A stretch of DNA of 64,000 bases, from the NCBI RefSeq assembly GCF_041381155.1, contig NC_091137.1:15681765-15745764 (forward strand), in the 5' to 3' direction. The position numbers were made by a program, and so were the translations under genes. Each line of letters begins with the position of its first letter. Position 1 is the stretch's first letter. Of this stretch, positions 45,655-57,824 are shown piece after piece. The DNA is from Argopecten irradians (Eukaryota > Mollusca > Bivalvia > Pectinida > Pectinidae). The notes beneath the pieces were generated by a model that searched no databases, was not told the DNA's origin, and worked only from the letters and a program-made list of their open reading frames with translations.

Positions 45655-46757
45655 TTTTAGGTCACCTGAGACGCAGGTGACCTATTCTAATCGCCTTTTG
45701 TCTGTCGTCGTCCGTCGTGCGTCGTGCGTCGTATGGCGATAAACAATTTAGTTTTTCGACTTCTTCTCCAAAACTATTGAACCAAATTTGTTGAAATTTT
45801 GCAGAAACCTTTCATAGCCAAAGGTGAACCAAAATTGTGAATTATATGGTCCTAGCCTCTCGGGGGCCTGAGGGGTGGGGCCAAAAGGGGTCAAATAGGC
45901 TAAAACTTCAAAAATCTTCTTCTGAAATTCCAGAAATGGTAAAATCCAATACTCTTCATAGATTGAAAGGTCTTGAGGTCCTTTACAAAAATTGTGAATT
46001 ATATGACCCTGGGGTCTCACGTTCCTCCCTGGGGAGGGGGTCAAGGTTACTATAGTTTAAATTTGGAAAAATATATTTTTGAGCATTATTTGGTCATTTA
46101 TAATAGGAAATGAGTCAAACTTTGTTAGAATTATTAGCCTGAGATAGTGTTTTAACATCATATTCATATTGGTCCTGGCCGACCCCCAGGGACCAGAGGG
46201 CGGGGCCAAAATTGGTCAAAGTGGCTAAAATCTCAAAAGTCTCCTTCTGAATTCACAAATTTGATGGAACCAAATACTCTTCATAGATTGGAAGGTCTTT
46301 TTAAGGCCCTTTTCAAAAATTGTGAATTTCATGGCCCAAGCATCTCGGACTTTCCCCTGAGTAGGGGGTCAAATCTATTATAGTTTATATTGGAAAAACA
46401 TATTTATGAGCATTATTTGTTTAATTTTCATAGGAAACAGTCAAACTTGGTTAGAATTATTACCCTGCGATAGCATTTCAGCATCTTATCCATATTGGTA
46501 ATGGCCAACCCCCAGGGGTAAATGGGCCGGGCCAAAAGGGGTCAAAATGACTAAAATTAGAAAAAAAACTATTCTGAATTCACAGATTTGATGGAACCAG
46601 ATACTCTTCATAGATTGAAAAGTCGGTTATAAAATCACTGACTGGTTTCAAGGGCCTGATGGGTCAATATATATATATATATATATAGTGTTTATATGTC
46701 TTTTTTCATTCTGCATCCGAACTCAGGTGATCGCTAAGGCCCATGGGCCTCTTGTTT
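45655..46757 (+). mobile_element. Pearl-like element with 330-bp tandem core, copy B
   Basis: Opens with TTTTTAGGTCACCTGAG, ACG, CAGGTGACC (a short hairpin), then CTATTCTAATCGCCTTTTG, a GTCGTC/CGTCGTGCGTCG run, about three 325-bp units marked by GGGGCCAAAAGGGGTC (about 45877, 46199, 46527), a (TA)n run at 46669-46688, and the end GGCCCATGGGCCTCTTGTTT. It is the same family as 11934-13502, in the opposite orientation. No ORF. Confidence 0.78.
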
Positions 46758-49700
46758 ACTTTCTGACTTACCATAAAATACACATATTGGTTCGAATGGA
46801 ACGTAGATAATACATATACTAATGGAAATTAACCGAATCAATAATACTGGCGAGGCCAGACAGTGATGTCGACGCCAAAAATTATATATAGTGTATATAC
46901 TGGTCAAAGTGACCTCACTGAGAACCTTATATATATGAACTAAGCTTTATCCTCGTAGCCTTAATTAATCTGTAAATATTTTATTTCTTGTATTAAGATT
47001 AGTGGCTTGGCAACACGAGGACCCGTTTTAGGACATGACCTAGTGACCTTGCAGTGCATACATTCCTCGCATACCTTTACTGGGTATATACAGTACCAAT
47101 GGTCAGTTGAAAAAGGTATGCGGAACACAAGATTTAAAAAAAATATTTTGCTTTGAAATCCCCTGTTAATCATTCGCGCGTTATGCATCACAGATGATCA
47201 CTAGAAAGACACATTTACAGAAATAATTATGGATATAAAATTAAATTAAAATTATTTTTTGATTTTGTCGGTTGTGCTCCATATCTTATTACATACTCCT
47301 GGGTGTTTCACAACACTCAACTAATCAATTAAAAATATAATAAATTGTTATATCGCTGTCTATGTTGATATTACTAAGTAAAACATCGGCATTCATTATA
47401 TAGGATAAACACTTACTGTGATATCTTTTAATGAAACTACAGAGTTTAAATCAGATTCAAATCAGAATAACATATATTTTCAAACAGACGTTAGTCTAAG
47501 GGAAGCTTACCAATCAAGTAAACAATTTGACAATATCTGTCATTGTTTTATAGCCATTTAGGTTTTTCTATTCAGAAACTTTACATTAGCGGCAATATTT
47601 CAAACATTTTATGGTTGACTACCAACCTGATAAAAGTGTTTATAAATATAGTTGGCACTGTAGTTTAACACAAATGGATCGATCAAATTTGATTTTTTTT
47701 TCTGTCTAAAATCAATTGTATTCTTTAATCAGGATGATTTACATTTCTTTAAAAATGTTTTGTGTTAGGAAGAAAATGGTTTGTATATAAAACTTCAAAC
47801 TCTGCATAAAGATGTAATTTTAGTATGACAAAGAAGTAATTTACTGGCTTCATAAAGAAAAAAAATAGGATTTAATAACATAAGTGGAAGGATTAAATAT
47901 CAGACATACTATGAATACCAGGGTCAACAATCGGCATCAATTAAAGAAAATCATGATTTGATAGTTTACGTTTCCATTAGATATGTGAATTAAAAATTAT
48001 ATTGCATCACTATGATAAAACTAGTGTTGTTTAGATAATGACATTGTACATGTAGGTGTATTAATTAGTAATGGCATCATCATATCCACACAAAAATATA
48101 TAATCATCATTTTTGAACATGTGAAATTAAATTGGATTTTCTTTGAGAAATTAATTTTTTTTGCTGCTGGTTAAGCTGCATGTTTATGACTGTTATGACC
48201 TGCGCCTAAGTGCACTTATTAAGTGGTCCCAGACTTCGTAATCTCGCCATAGTGTATCACGAGGTCACTGCGTGTACATAGGTTTGAGACACTATTCCCC
48301 TCAGTAATACACACGTATATATATATGTAGCTTCTGTTATTGGGGCAAAAGTCATTGCTAAATCTTTAGGATTCTATATTAAAAATATTTTGTAATTGAC
48401 CTACGTACTAAGTGTTACATGTTACATGGTTTATATTTTTGGAAGAGCAGTGATTGAGATAATGACCATATGTGACCTTGGGTCTGGAATATAACCGTGC
48501 GCTACAAAAGTTAACCAGTGACATTGTACGATGTTCACAGCTGACTAGTCAGACTCTCTAGGAGCCATTATTCCACTCGGCAGGCAGCAGTGACGGACCA
48601 TCCTCCTCGTGTTAGCTAGTTTCTTTGTTTGCCCAGAGGATTCAGGTAGGGTTCATATTTTACTGATACTTAAATTATACATACTTTGTGATTATAAAAA
48701 TCAGACAAAATACGTTGCTAAAATGTGCTTCGGTGTCTTGTAGTCTCAGATGGTAAGACATCATTATCAAAACATTCCTATGACGTCATCCATTATGTAC
48801 AACATATGTTTCACTATCCAACGGTGGTCAGTTTGATAGTTTACTAGTCGTCAAATATCCAAAAGTGCTAATCTAGTGATAATTATGCATGGTTTTTAAG
48901 CATTTATAAAAAATAAAAGACTTTGAAACGGCCCTCGATAGGTGTGTTTTCTCTGGCCTTTTCTGCACCAACGAGTTGTTTATCAAACCTATCAATAAAA
49001 AAAAAAACAATCGGTGATGGCCTTAACACTCTGAAACTGAATGTGGCACATATGTAATTACGTATTATGATTTTTTAATGATATCAATGATTCATAAAGC
49101 AATTAAAATGTACATGTGTTGCTATACAATCCATATATATGTGTTTACATTCTGAGACTTGATGTTTGGTGACTGAGTATTTTGAGACATAACTAAAATG
49201 ACGTTGTTGGGTTCAGTATCATTCAAATTGTGGTGACATAGAACACATGCTACTAGCTAATTAAAGTTATATGTGCTGTGTTAAGGTTTTAAACGTGCAT
49301 GCTTTGAGTCGATAACAAACACTACTAAACTTAGGTATACGATGTAAAGCAGTGTGTCTGGCGTCATTTATTGTAAATCGTGCGGATGAATAAACTTGTC
49401 CAATGAATTCAACTCCATTGAATCAAGCATAAAACTTGTATAGGAAGGTATACTCTCAAACAATGGTGCGCAAAAATGTGTGTAGTGGGCGTATCGTTCT
49501 GGTATAAATTTAAAGATCGGATTACTTTTCTGTATTTCAATGATGTTTCAATGGTTTCTGTATACTACATAACAATAAAGACTTTACCGCAATGCTAAAT
49601 AGTCCTATCGATGCCAATAATGTATAATAATTGTCTTCTCGTCCCCTAACAACATAATATCCTTTTTATGAACGCTATCAATTGATACTGTATAATACAC

Positions 49701-50380
49701 ATACTAACAATAGTTCTAAAAATAAAATAATTTTCGCGATCCCTGTTTGCCATGTGCTCTCCGATAAAATACTCACAATTGTTTTTCGATAGACAGATTA
49801 CAGGTATGATTGACGGATTTTTTAAAATACAAAATGAGGGAAATCAAGATTTTTCTCCCCTTTCCTCCTCTACTTCGGACGAAGTTCTCGAGCACATGTG
49901 AGTTTATATGCATTGTAATTCCTATTGGAGAATAAAACAATTGATGGTTTTAATGCTTTCCTTATATATCGGTAATCATTGAATACCCGAATCTTTACTT
50001 TAGTATAGCAATTAAGTACTATTTGATATTGTTTATTATCACTAGTAAATATGAAATAATATGTGTCCACAATATTAAACACCCAGCACAGCTTTAAATA
50101 ACAGTTGATATAATTATCATTAAATAGAGAGGGTTGCATTGGGGGTTTACTCAAATCTAAAAAAGCCTATTGTAAATATCCTTACTAAATAATTAATACA
50201 ATACTGACATGATCACTTAATGTTCGATATGAGATATATCAACTTGTCGAAACTGTATTATAGTCATAAATCAGTTCATAGTTACATGCACAAGATACAT
50301 TACTGGCCATTTTGCTTGATACACCATGGCCAGGTGCCACCTGACCTATCTAGTGTTTCCATAGATACATAATACCTCTT
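46758..50380. other. Intergenic, upstream of FMO-B
   Basis: AT-rich with no recognised gene. A possible FMO-B 5' UTR exon ends at about 48646 (GAGGATTCAG|GTAGGG), preceded by a less AT-rich stretch from about 48540. The FMO-B start lies just after an acceptor-like TTTTTTTTTTACAG, so a 5' UTR intron of about 5.4 kb is possible. This is inference. Confidence 0.35.
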
Positions 50381-50394
50381 TTGCATAATAATAG

Positions 50395-50605
50395 AAATGC
50401 TTTTTGAATGTGAATATGTAGGAATTGTAATATTATATTTTTACAGAAAACTCATCGGAATGATACATTTATAAGTCAATAAGCGATGAATGGAATGGTA
50501 AAATATATGCTTGTAATAATGACAGTGGCTATCAGGGCTCGACTGTCTTGATGAGTAATGATATTAAACATTGTGTTATGAGTATTGAAGGATTGGGTGT
50601 CAGTT
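50395..50605 (+). mobile_element. Decayed LINE endonuclease, N-terminal part
   Basis: Reads NIIFLQKTHRNDTF (compare the LQETH motif of apurinic-like endonucleases), then, in another frame, EWNGKIYACNNDSGYQGSTV, continuing LMSNDIKHCVMSIEGLG. That order (LQETH, W-x-G, S-x-G-x-ILL-like) is the first third of an L1/Tx1-type LINE endonuclease. It continues on the other side of a minisatellite and a pearl-like insertion at 52930-53745. Stops and shifts show it is dead. Confidence 0.75.
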
Positions 50606-51968
50606 TTTAGCCCACCATCAACAGATGGTGGGCTATTCAAATCGCTTTTTGTCCGTGGTCCGTGGTCCGTCTGTCCGTCCGTCCTTCCGTCCTTCCGTCC
50701 GTTAACAATTCTTGTTACCGCTATTTCTCAGAAAGTACTGAAGGGATGTTTCTCAAATTTCATATGGAGGTTCCCCCTAGGGCCCTAGTTGTGCATATTG
50801 TATTTTGGGACCAATCGGTTAACAAAATGGCCGCCAGGCAGCCATCTTGGATTTTGATAGTTAAAGTTTGTTACCGCTATTTCTCATAATGTATTGGAGG
50901 GATCTTTCTCAAATTTCACATGTAAGTTCCCCTAGGGGCCTAGTTGTGCATATTGCATTTTGAGACCAATCGGTTAACAAGATGGCCGACAGGCCGCCAT
51001 CTTGGATTTTGATAGTCTAAAGTTTGTTACCGCTATTTCTCAGAAAGTACCGAAAGAATTCTTCTCAAATTGCATGTGCAGGTTCCTCTAGGGGCTTAGT
51101 TGTGCATATTGCATTTTCGGACTGATTGATGAGCAAGATGGCCGACAGGCCGCCATCTTGGGGATTTTGAGAATTAAAGTTTGTTACAGCTCTTTCTCAG
51201 AAAGTACTGAAGGGATCTGTCTCAAATTGCATGTGCAGGTTCCCCTAGGTCCCTGGTTATGCATATTGCATTTTGGGACCGATTGATGAACAAGATGGCC
51301 GACAGGCCGCCATCTTGGATTTTGATAGTTAAAGCTTGTTTCCACTATTTCTCAGAAAGTACTCAAGGGATCTGTATCAAATTGCATGTGCAGGTTTTCA
51401 TAGGGGTCTAGTTGTGCATATTGCATTTTCGGACTGATCGTTGAACAAGATGGCCGACAGGACGCCATCTTGGATTTTGATAGTTGAAGCTTGTTACCAC
51501 TATTTCTTAGAAAGTACAGAACGGATATGTCTCAAATTTCATGTGCAGGTTCTCCCCTAGGTCCCTGGTTATGCATATTGCATTTTGGTATCGATCAGTG
51601 AACAAGATGGCCGACAGGACGCCATCTTGGATTTTGATAATTGAAGGTTTTTTTCCGCTATATCTAAGAATGTTCTGAAGGGATCTGTCTCAAATTGTAT
51701 GTGCAGGTTCTTCTAGGGGTCTAGTTGTGCATTTTGCATTTTAGGACCGATCGGTGAACAAGATGGCCGACAGGTAGCCATCTTGGATTTTGATAATTGA
51801 AGTTTGTTACTGTTATATATCTCAGAAAGTAGTCAAAGGATCTTTCTCAAATTTCATGTGTAGTAATATGTAGTAAAAGCTTGAAAAGTAGAGAAAATAT
51901 CCCTCTTTCCTTTGTCAGACAAAGATCGTTCTTAGGTGGGCGCCAAGATCCCTCTGGGACCTCTTGTT
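50606..51968 (+). mobile_element. Pearl-like element with 156-bp tandem core and CCGT run, copy C
   Basis: Opens TTTTTAG then CCCACCATC...GATGGTGGG (hairpin), CTATTCAAATCGCTTTTTG, and a GTCCGT/CCGT run at 50650-50702. About seven units of 156 bp follow, each carrying AGATGGCCGACAGGCCGCC and ATCTTGGATTTTGATA (at about 50840, 50996, 51152, 51310, 51466, 51622, 51778). Ends CCTCTGGGACCTCTTGTT. The tandem core plus ACGG-type microsatellite recalls the bivalve pearl family. It is inserted inside the 78-bp minisatellite array. Confidence 0.82.
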
Positions 51969-52930
51969 ACATGTTAAATTAGTAATGATAAGTAATGATA
52001 GTAAACATTGTGTTATGAGTAGTGAAGGATTGGGTGTCGGTTTTTACATGTTAAATAAGTAATGATAAGTAATGATATTAAAAATTGTGTTATGAGTAAT
52101 GAAGGATTGGGTGGTCGGTTTTTACATGTTAAATTAGTAATGATAAGTAATGATATTAAACATTGTGTTATGAGTAGTGAAGGATTGGGTGGTCGGTTTT
52201 TACATGTTAAATTAGTAATGATAAGTAATGATAGTAAACATTGTGTTATGAGTAGTGAAGGATTGAGGGGTCGGTTTTTACATGTTAAATTAGAAATGAT
52301 AAGTAATGATATTAAAAATTGTGTTATGAGTAGTGAAGGATTGGGTGGTCGGTTTTTACATGTTAAATTGGTAATGATAAGTAATGATATTAAAAAATGT
52401 GTTATGAGTAATGAAGGATTGGGTGGTCGGTTTTTTACATGTTAAATGAGTAATGATAAGTAATGATAGTAAACATTGTGTTATGAGTAGTGAAGGATTG
52501 AGGGGTCGGTTTTTACATGCTAAATTAGTAATGATAAGTAATGATAGTAAACATTGTGTTATGAGTAGTGAAGGATTGGGTGGTCGGTTTTTACATGTTA
52601 AATTAGAAATGATAAGTAATGATACTAAACATTGTGTTATGAGTAGTGAAGGATTGGGTGGTCGGTTTTTACATGTTAAATTAGAATGAATGATACTAAA
52701 CATTGTGTTATGAGTAGTGAAGGATTGGGTGGTCGGTTTTTACATGTTAAATTAGAAATGATAAGTAATGATACTAAACATTGTGTTATGAGTAGTGAAG
52801 GATTGAGGGGTCGGTTTTTACATGTTAAATTAGTAATGATAAGTAATGATAGTAAACATTGTGTTATGAGTAGTGAAGGATTGAGGGGTCGGTTTTTACA
52901 TGTTAAATTAGTAATGATAGCAAAGCATTA
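51969..52930 (+). repeat. 78-bp minisatellite (12 units here, one more at 50540-50605) derived from LINE endonuclease codons
   Basis: The unit contains AGTAATGATAGTAAACATTG, TGTTATGAGTAGTGAAGG and GGTCGGTTTTTACATG, with small indels. At 78 bp it is 26 codons and reads MISNDIKHCVMSSEGLGGR followed by FLHVKLV in an open frame over several units. The GRFLHVKL part matches the conserved GRFL-x-V-x-L stretch of LINE endonucleases that precedes the N-x-YAPN motif, which follows the array at about 52940. Confidence 0.9.
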
Positions 52931-53745
52931 CATGTAGGTAACTTTTATGCACCTAATGTATTGAATGATATGCTAGATTTATTTTCGCTTAGTTAATTCA
53001 AGGTTGGAAGGTTTGGGCGGTTATATTTTAATGGGTGGTGGTTATAACACTTCTCTTTGTTCTTTTGATAGAAGTGGAAAACTTACCATGTAGAAAACAA
53101 ATTTGTTAAAATGATAAAAGATTTAATTGACACACACATAATTTGGCTGATTTGTGGAGGAGTAGAAATAAACAATGTTCTTTTTTTCCACGTAAACAAA
53201 TTAGAGTGATGTCTCAAAGCAGGATAAATTATTTTATTGTTTCTCGTGACCTTTTTTAATCATAACCAATTTGTGTATGACAATGACTCTTCTTTAAGTG
53301 ATCATGGTATGATATCACTAAAAGTTGAATTTGATGACGTAGATAATAGTCCGGGACTTTGCGTTCTTGATTATAATTTTCGTTTTGAATAAATGTATGT
53401 CCTAAAAATCAAAGGATAATTTCTGTTAGGAAACAGGATAAAATATATAATACATCTACTTTAATTTGGTTCGATAATCTAAAGTATGAGATTAAGTATG
53501 TATCGCAACTGTACGGTAAATCTAGGCGGAAAAAAATCTATTCTGACTACAATGAAATTCAGAATGAATCGAGTTATTTATCTGCAAAACTTGTGGATGG
53601 TCAGAATGAGTGGTTTCATTAAAAAAGCAGAGAAATAAAATCGGATCTGGAGAAATTTGAAACTGAGAAATGTCAAGGGGTTATCTTAAGTTTATTTTCT
53701 TCTCAATGAACCTTTAAAAAAAGATTTTCACCGAAAATTAACTTG
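52931..53745 (+). mobile_element. Decayed LINE endonuclease, C-terminal part and linker
   Basis: Order seen on plus, across frames: VGNFYAPNVLNDML, DLIDTHIIWLICGGVEINN-type remnant of DLWR-x-x-N, SQSRINYFIVSRDLF, SDHGMISLKVEF, then a linker with WFDNLKYEIKYVSQLYGKSR and KSDLEKFETEKCQGVIL. This is the pattern of an L1/Tx1-clade LINE between endonuclease and reverse transcriptase. No reverse transcriptase follows before FMO-B (54069). Multiple stops; an old copy. Confidence 0.8.
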
Positions 53746-54068
53746 ATATAGCTAAACTGTTGAATTAAAAAAGAGTGAAATTTACCTCTCTAACAATTTT
53801 CTTCAAAAACTGTACTAATTTAGGTAGCGTCATGTTACAGTTTTACCATATACATTTAAAGTACCACTATGTTGAGTTTATGTTAATTTTATGAAAGTAG
53901 ATTGTGCATTTTGAAAATATGTAAGTACATATATTTTGTTTTTATTATAAGCTAAAACACACAATTGTTAATGCATTTCCTTTTCAGTCGAAAATATTTG
54001 AAATCATTGTTCATGATCAAAATTTACCGATAGAATGTGATAAATATACTTCTGTTTTTTTTTACAGT

Positions 54069-57000
54069 ATGAAGCGAGTAGCGATAATTGGAGCAGGTGC
54101 TAGTGGTCTGCCTGCAATAAAGTCGTGTATAGAAGAAGGATTAGAACCCATCTGTTACGAAAAAGCAGATCAACTCGGTAAAATTCGATTTGTATTTTAC
54201 AATACAGTTATCATCTCTGTCATCTATTGTCTCAAAAATTTCTTAACTATTTATATAAAACAGTGTTTTGGTTCCATTGTTAGATTGGAATTTGGTAATT
54301 AAGTTTAGTCAATTACTTCAAGTTATCATCGCATTAAACCACTGGCACAGTCCATTTTCAATCATATAATTTTAGCACGTTAAGTATTTGTCATTTAATA
54401 AATAAAACAAAATGATAATATCAGTGTATTCCCTTAGATAAACATTTTACTACATGTATTCCCCTTATATCTTTAATGTACTAAATGTAAAAAAAAACAA
54501 CGTCTATTCAGGTGGGCTGTGGAATTATACTGATGAGGTGAACGAAGACCAACCGTGTGTTATGAAATCCACTGTAATCAACACGAGTAAGGAGATGCTA
54601 AGCTACAGTGACTTCCCTGTACCTAAGGACTATGCCATGTTTATGCAGCATACATACGTTCTCAAATATCTTCACCTGTACGCTGAAAAGTTCGACCTAG
54701 CCAAATACATCCACCTAAAAACCGAGGTAATCAACATTGTATAATTTAAGTTTTCATAACACATTTTTTTTACATGTATTTGTCTTCTGAATAACGATTA
54801 GGCTTTTTCTTCATTAACTGATAATAGGAATAGTTGTCGATTCTTGGACATACATATTAAAAATGAGATTTATTGTTGTCAAGCATTCGAAAATACAATA
54901 ATATGATTTTTTTTAAACAATATCTAAAGACAGCTATTGTCTTCAGGAACCAGCTTTATGTTCGATTTATTTGGTTTCTACGACGAGATTACAAAAATAG
55001 TACATCTACTTGTAATCAACCTCCTTCATTATATTAAAGACTATGTGATAGTGACCTTGTATCTGTCGAGAGAAGTAGCTGAGACGATATCTGGTGTTAT
55101 ATCTAGGTGCAGTCTGTAGTGATGGCTAACGATTTTGAAACATCCGGTAGATGGGACGTTACAGTCAAAGATATACCAAGCGGTGAAATAAGTACGAACA
55201 CTTATGACGCAGTTATGGTCTGCACTGGTCAACACACATACAAGTACAGCCCAGAGTTCGCTGGAGCCGATGAATTCAGCGGTAAAATACTGCATTCCCA
55301 TGACTACCGCGACTCTCGAGGTTATGAAGACAAGAATGTAATCGTGGTCGGTGTTGGAAACTCCGGGGTAGACACCGCTGTGGATCTATGTAAAACAACC
55401 AAAAAGGTAGACTAATTAGTATAGCTCGCCTCTTATTAGTATCAGGCATAGTGCTCATATATGACTAGGTAGTACTATGGGAGATAACTCGTTCAATACA
55501 TAGCCAAAATCATTCTTGATATCAGTTATGAAATCAAATGACATGGTTCTAGCATTCACATGCCCCGAACTGAATTACTTTACTTAAGCTATTGGTTATA
55601 AGCTTTCACTCCTTATGTTTTATTTCTTATGAAATGTCATTATAATCATATAAACCCGATAATTAAAGTCTTTTTGATCTCTCACAGGTGTATCTTAGTA
55701 CTAGACGTGGTTGTTGGGTATCAAAGAGGATAACAGGAAAGGGTCTACCTAATGACATGGAAGCCTACAGGCGGTATCTGTTGCTCATCAAAAAACATCT
55801 TCCAAAGAGTATCCTGGATTGGGGAATGATTCGGAAAAGTAACCAACAGTTCGACCACAAGGCTTACTCCTTAAAACCTGATCATGGCTTCTTTTCTCAG
55901 CATCCGACTATAAACGACGATCTGCCTAATCGAATCGCAAGTGGTACGATCGTAGTGAAACCAAACATCAAACGTTTCCATGCCAACAGAGTGGAATTTG
56001 ATGACGGGACGACTTTAAATGACATCGACGCCGTAATACTGGCCACTGGGTATAAGTACAAGTTCCCATTCCTTGATTCGTCACTGATAGAGGTGAAAGG
56101 GAATAGAGTGGACCTGTACAAGCATCTGTTCCCGCCGAATCTGAAACACAACACCCTTGCACTTGTTGGTATTATGCAGCAGATTGGAGCTGTGTTCCCT
56201 ATATCTGAACTACAATGTCGCCTGTCAGCAAGAGTTTTCAAGGTGTGTAACAATGTCTTTTTACTTTAATTATGATTTCTCACGTTTATTATTTTTTAAA
56301 ATGTTAATTTCATTTTTTGAAAACGTTTATTTCATTTTTTGAAATTTCTAAATTGCATTTTGTATCCACATGACAAAGTGTGATTTTTTATATTTAATTA
56401 TAGATATCTGTCAATCTCACTGGGCTATCTATAACATATTTATATATATATAATCGGTGCCTTGTGAGTTTTCTTTGTTAATGCGTCTGGTCCGAGTTTT
56501 ATTTCATTGGTAAGTTGTTTCTTGTGATCATTTTGTATACACGATCATATATCGATCTATTGACCGCTATGAAATATGAACCTTTGTGTTTGCTATGCTC
56601 AGTTCAGACTCTCTTCAGGTTTTTCTACTTGCACACGACGGTCTCTTGGTAACGCCGGTAATGTTTGGTATATATCTGTGAAATTTGAAATGTATTTCAC
56701 TACATGTTTTTTTTTCTTACTAGTGTATTTACACCATGTAATATATTACTGTAAAATATACTGTTGCATGTTGTTTAGAATATAAAAAGGTTTTTTTTTT
56801 TCAAATGTACATTATGTTGGGAGTAAACTCCACTTAATTTAAAGTTATTTTATTTTCGTTTTTATTTGTCTCTTTTTTGTTGACTTGTGCATAAATTTGA
56901 CCTCTCTTTCATCTTGTGGAGTTTCATTTTACTTTGCAGTGACACACACTTACCACATTTTCAGGGGGATATCCAACTGCCCTCTAGTTCTGAAATGTGG

Positions 57001-57824
57001 GATGACATCAACCAGAAAAGGATGGTTATGACCAAGCGATTTGTCCAATCAAATCGGTACACTATGAAGGTAGATAGTGTACCATATATGGATGAGCTTG
57101 CAGAGCTTCATGGATCAAAGCCAGATTTATGTAAGTTTTGAACCTTTATAAACCTCCTATACCCGCGACCTGTAAAGTAAGACTTGGTAAGTCAATGATA
57201 TGGGTTATGGATCCCGGAAACGTAGCCATGAATCTATCATGGTGGTTTAATAAACGATTGATTTCTTTCCAGCATAATCCACAAAATAATTATATATTCC
57301 GTTGACGCCATGCATCTACAACACAGCTATCGCAGCATAGCATCTGGTTGTGCTCAGCTAATAAGAATTTTAATTTCAGTATTGTCGACAGCCTCTTGAT
57401 CGTTAAGTATATTTCCGTAACACTGTAATCAAACATAACAGAAACTTTCTTTCTAGTGAAAAGCCAAAAAGAAATTTTGCTCACTCAACCCAGTGGTTGG
57501 ATTGAAATTATATTTATAATTCTGGACTTAAATGTAAAAGTGTTAAAGTCCTATTTTTTGCCTTTCGCAGATCGCCTTGCCATGTCCGACCCGAGTCTGG
57601 CGTTCAATTGTTTTTTCGGTCCATGCACACCCTACCAGTTCCGGTTGGAAGGTCCCTGTCCGTGGGACGGTGCCCGTGACGCCATACTGACCCAGTGGGA
57701 TCGTACGTGGCACCCAATGAAGACGAGGCCAACAGGTCCCTGTTCCTGGACGGAGTCGGCAGACACCTTCGTGTACACTATAGTGTGCCTACTGATGGCA
57801 TACATAGTCTTTGTAATGTTTTGA
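54069..57824 (+). CDS. Flavin-containing monooxygenase (FMO-B)
   Basis: Tandem paralogue of FMO-A with the same expected chemistry (FAD/NADPH N- or S-oxygenation at the ER). Exons: 54069-54177, 54512-54726, 55107-55406, 55688-56242, 56965-57130, 57571-57824; total 1599 nt, 532 aa, all in phase. The first five exon lengths equal those of FMO-A exactly. FAD site GAGASG at 8-13. FMO motif F-x-G-x3-H-x3-Y ([11 protein letters not shown]). NADPH site [51 protein letters not shown], and a hydrophobic C-terminal segment ([18 protein letters not shown]) that ends the protein with no charged tail. The start ATG lies 2 nt after TTTTTTTTTTACAG, so a 5' UTR intron is likely. Introns are short and largely free of the arrays seen in FMO-A. 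Both copies look functional. Confidence 0.96.

Noticed and set aside
52062-52937. Open frames over the 78-bp array as a repetitive protein gene
   Set aside because: The frame is open because the unit is 26 codons of a dead LINE; indels break it and there is no promoter or conserved start.
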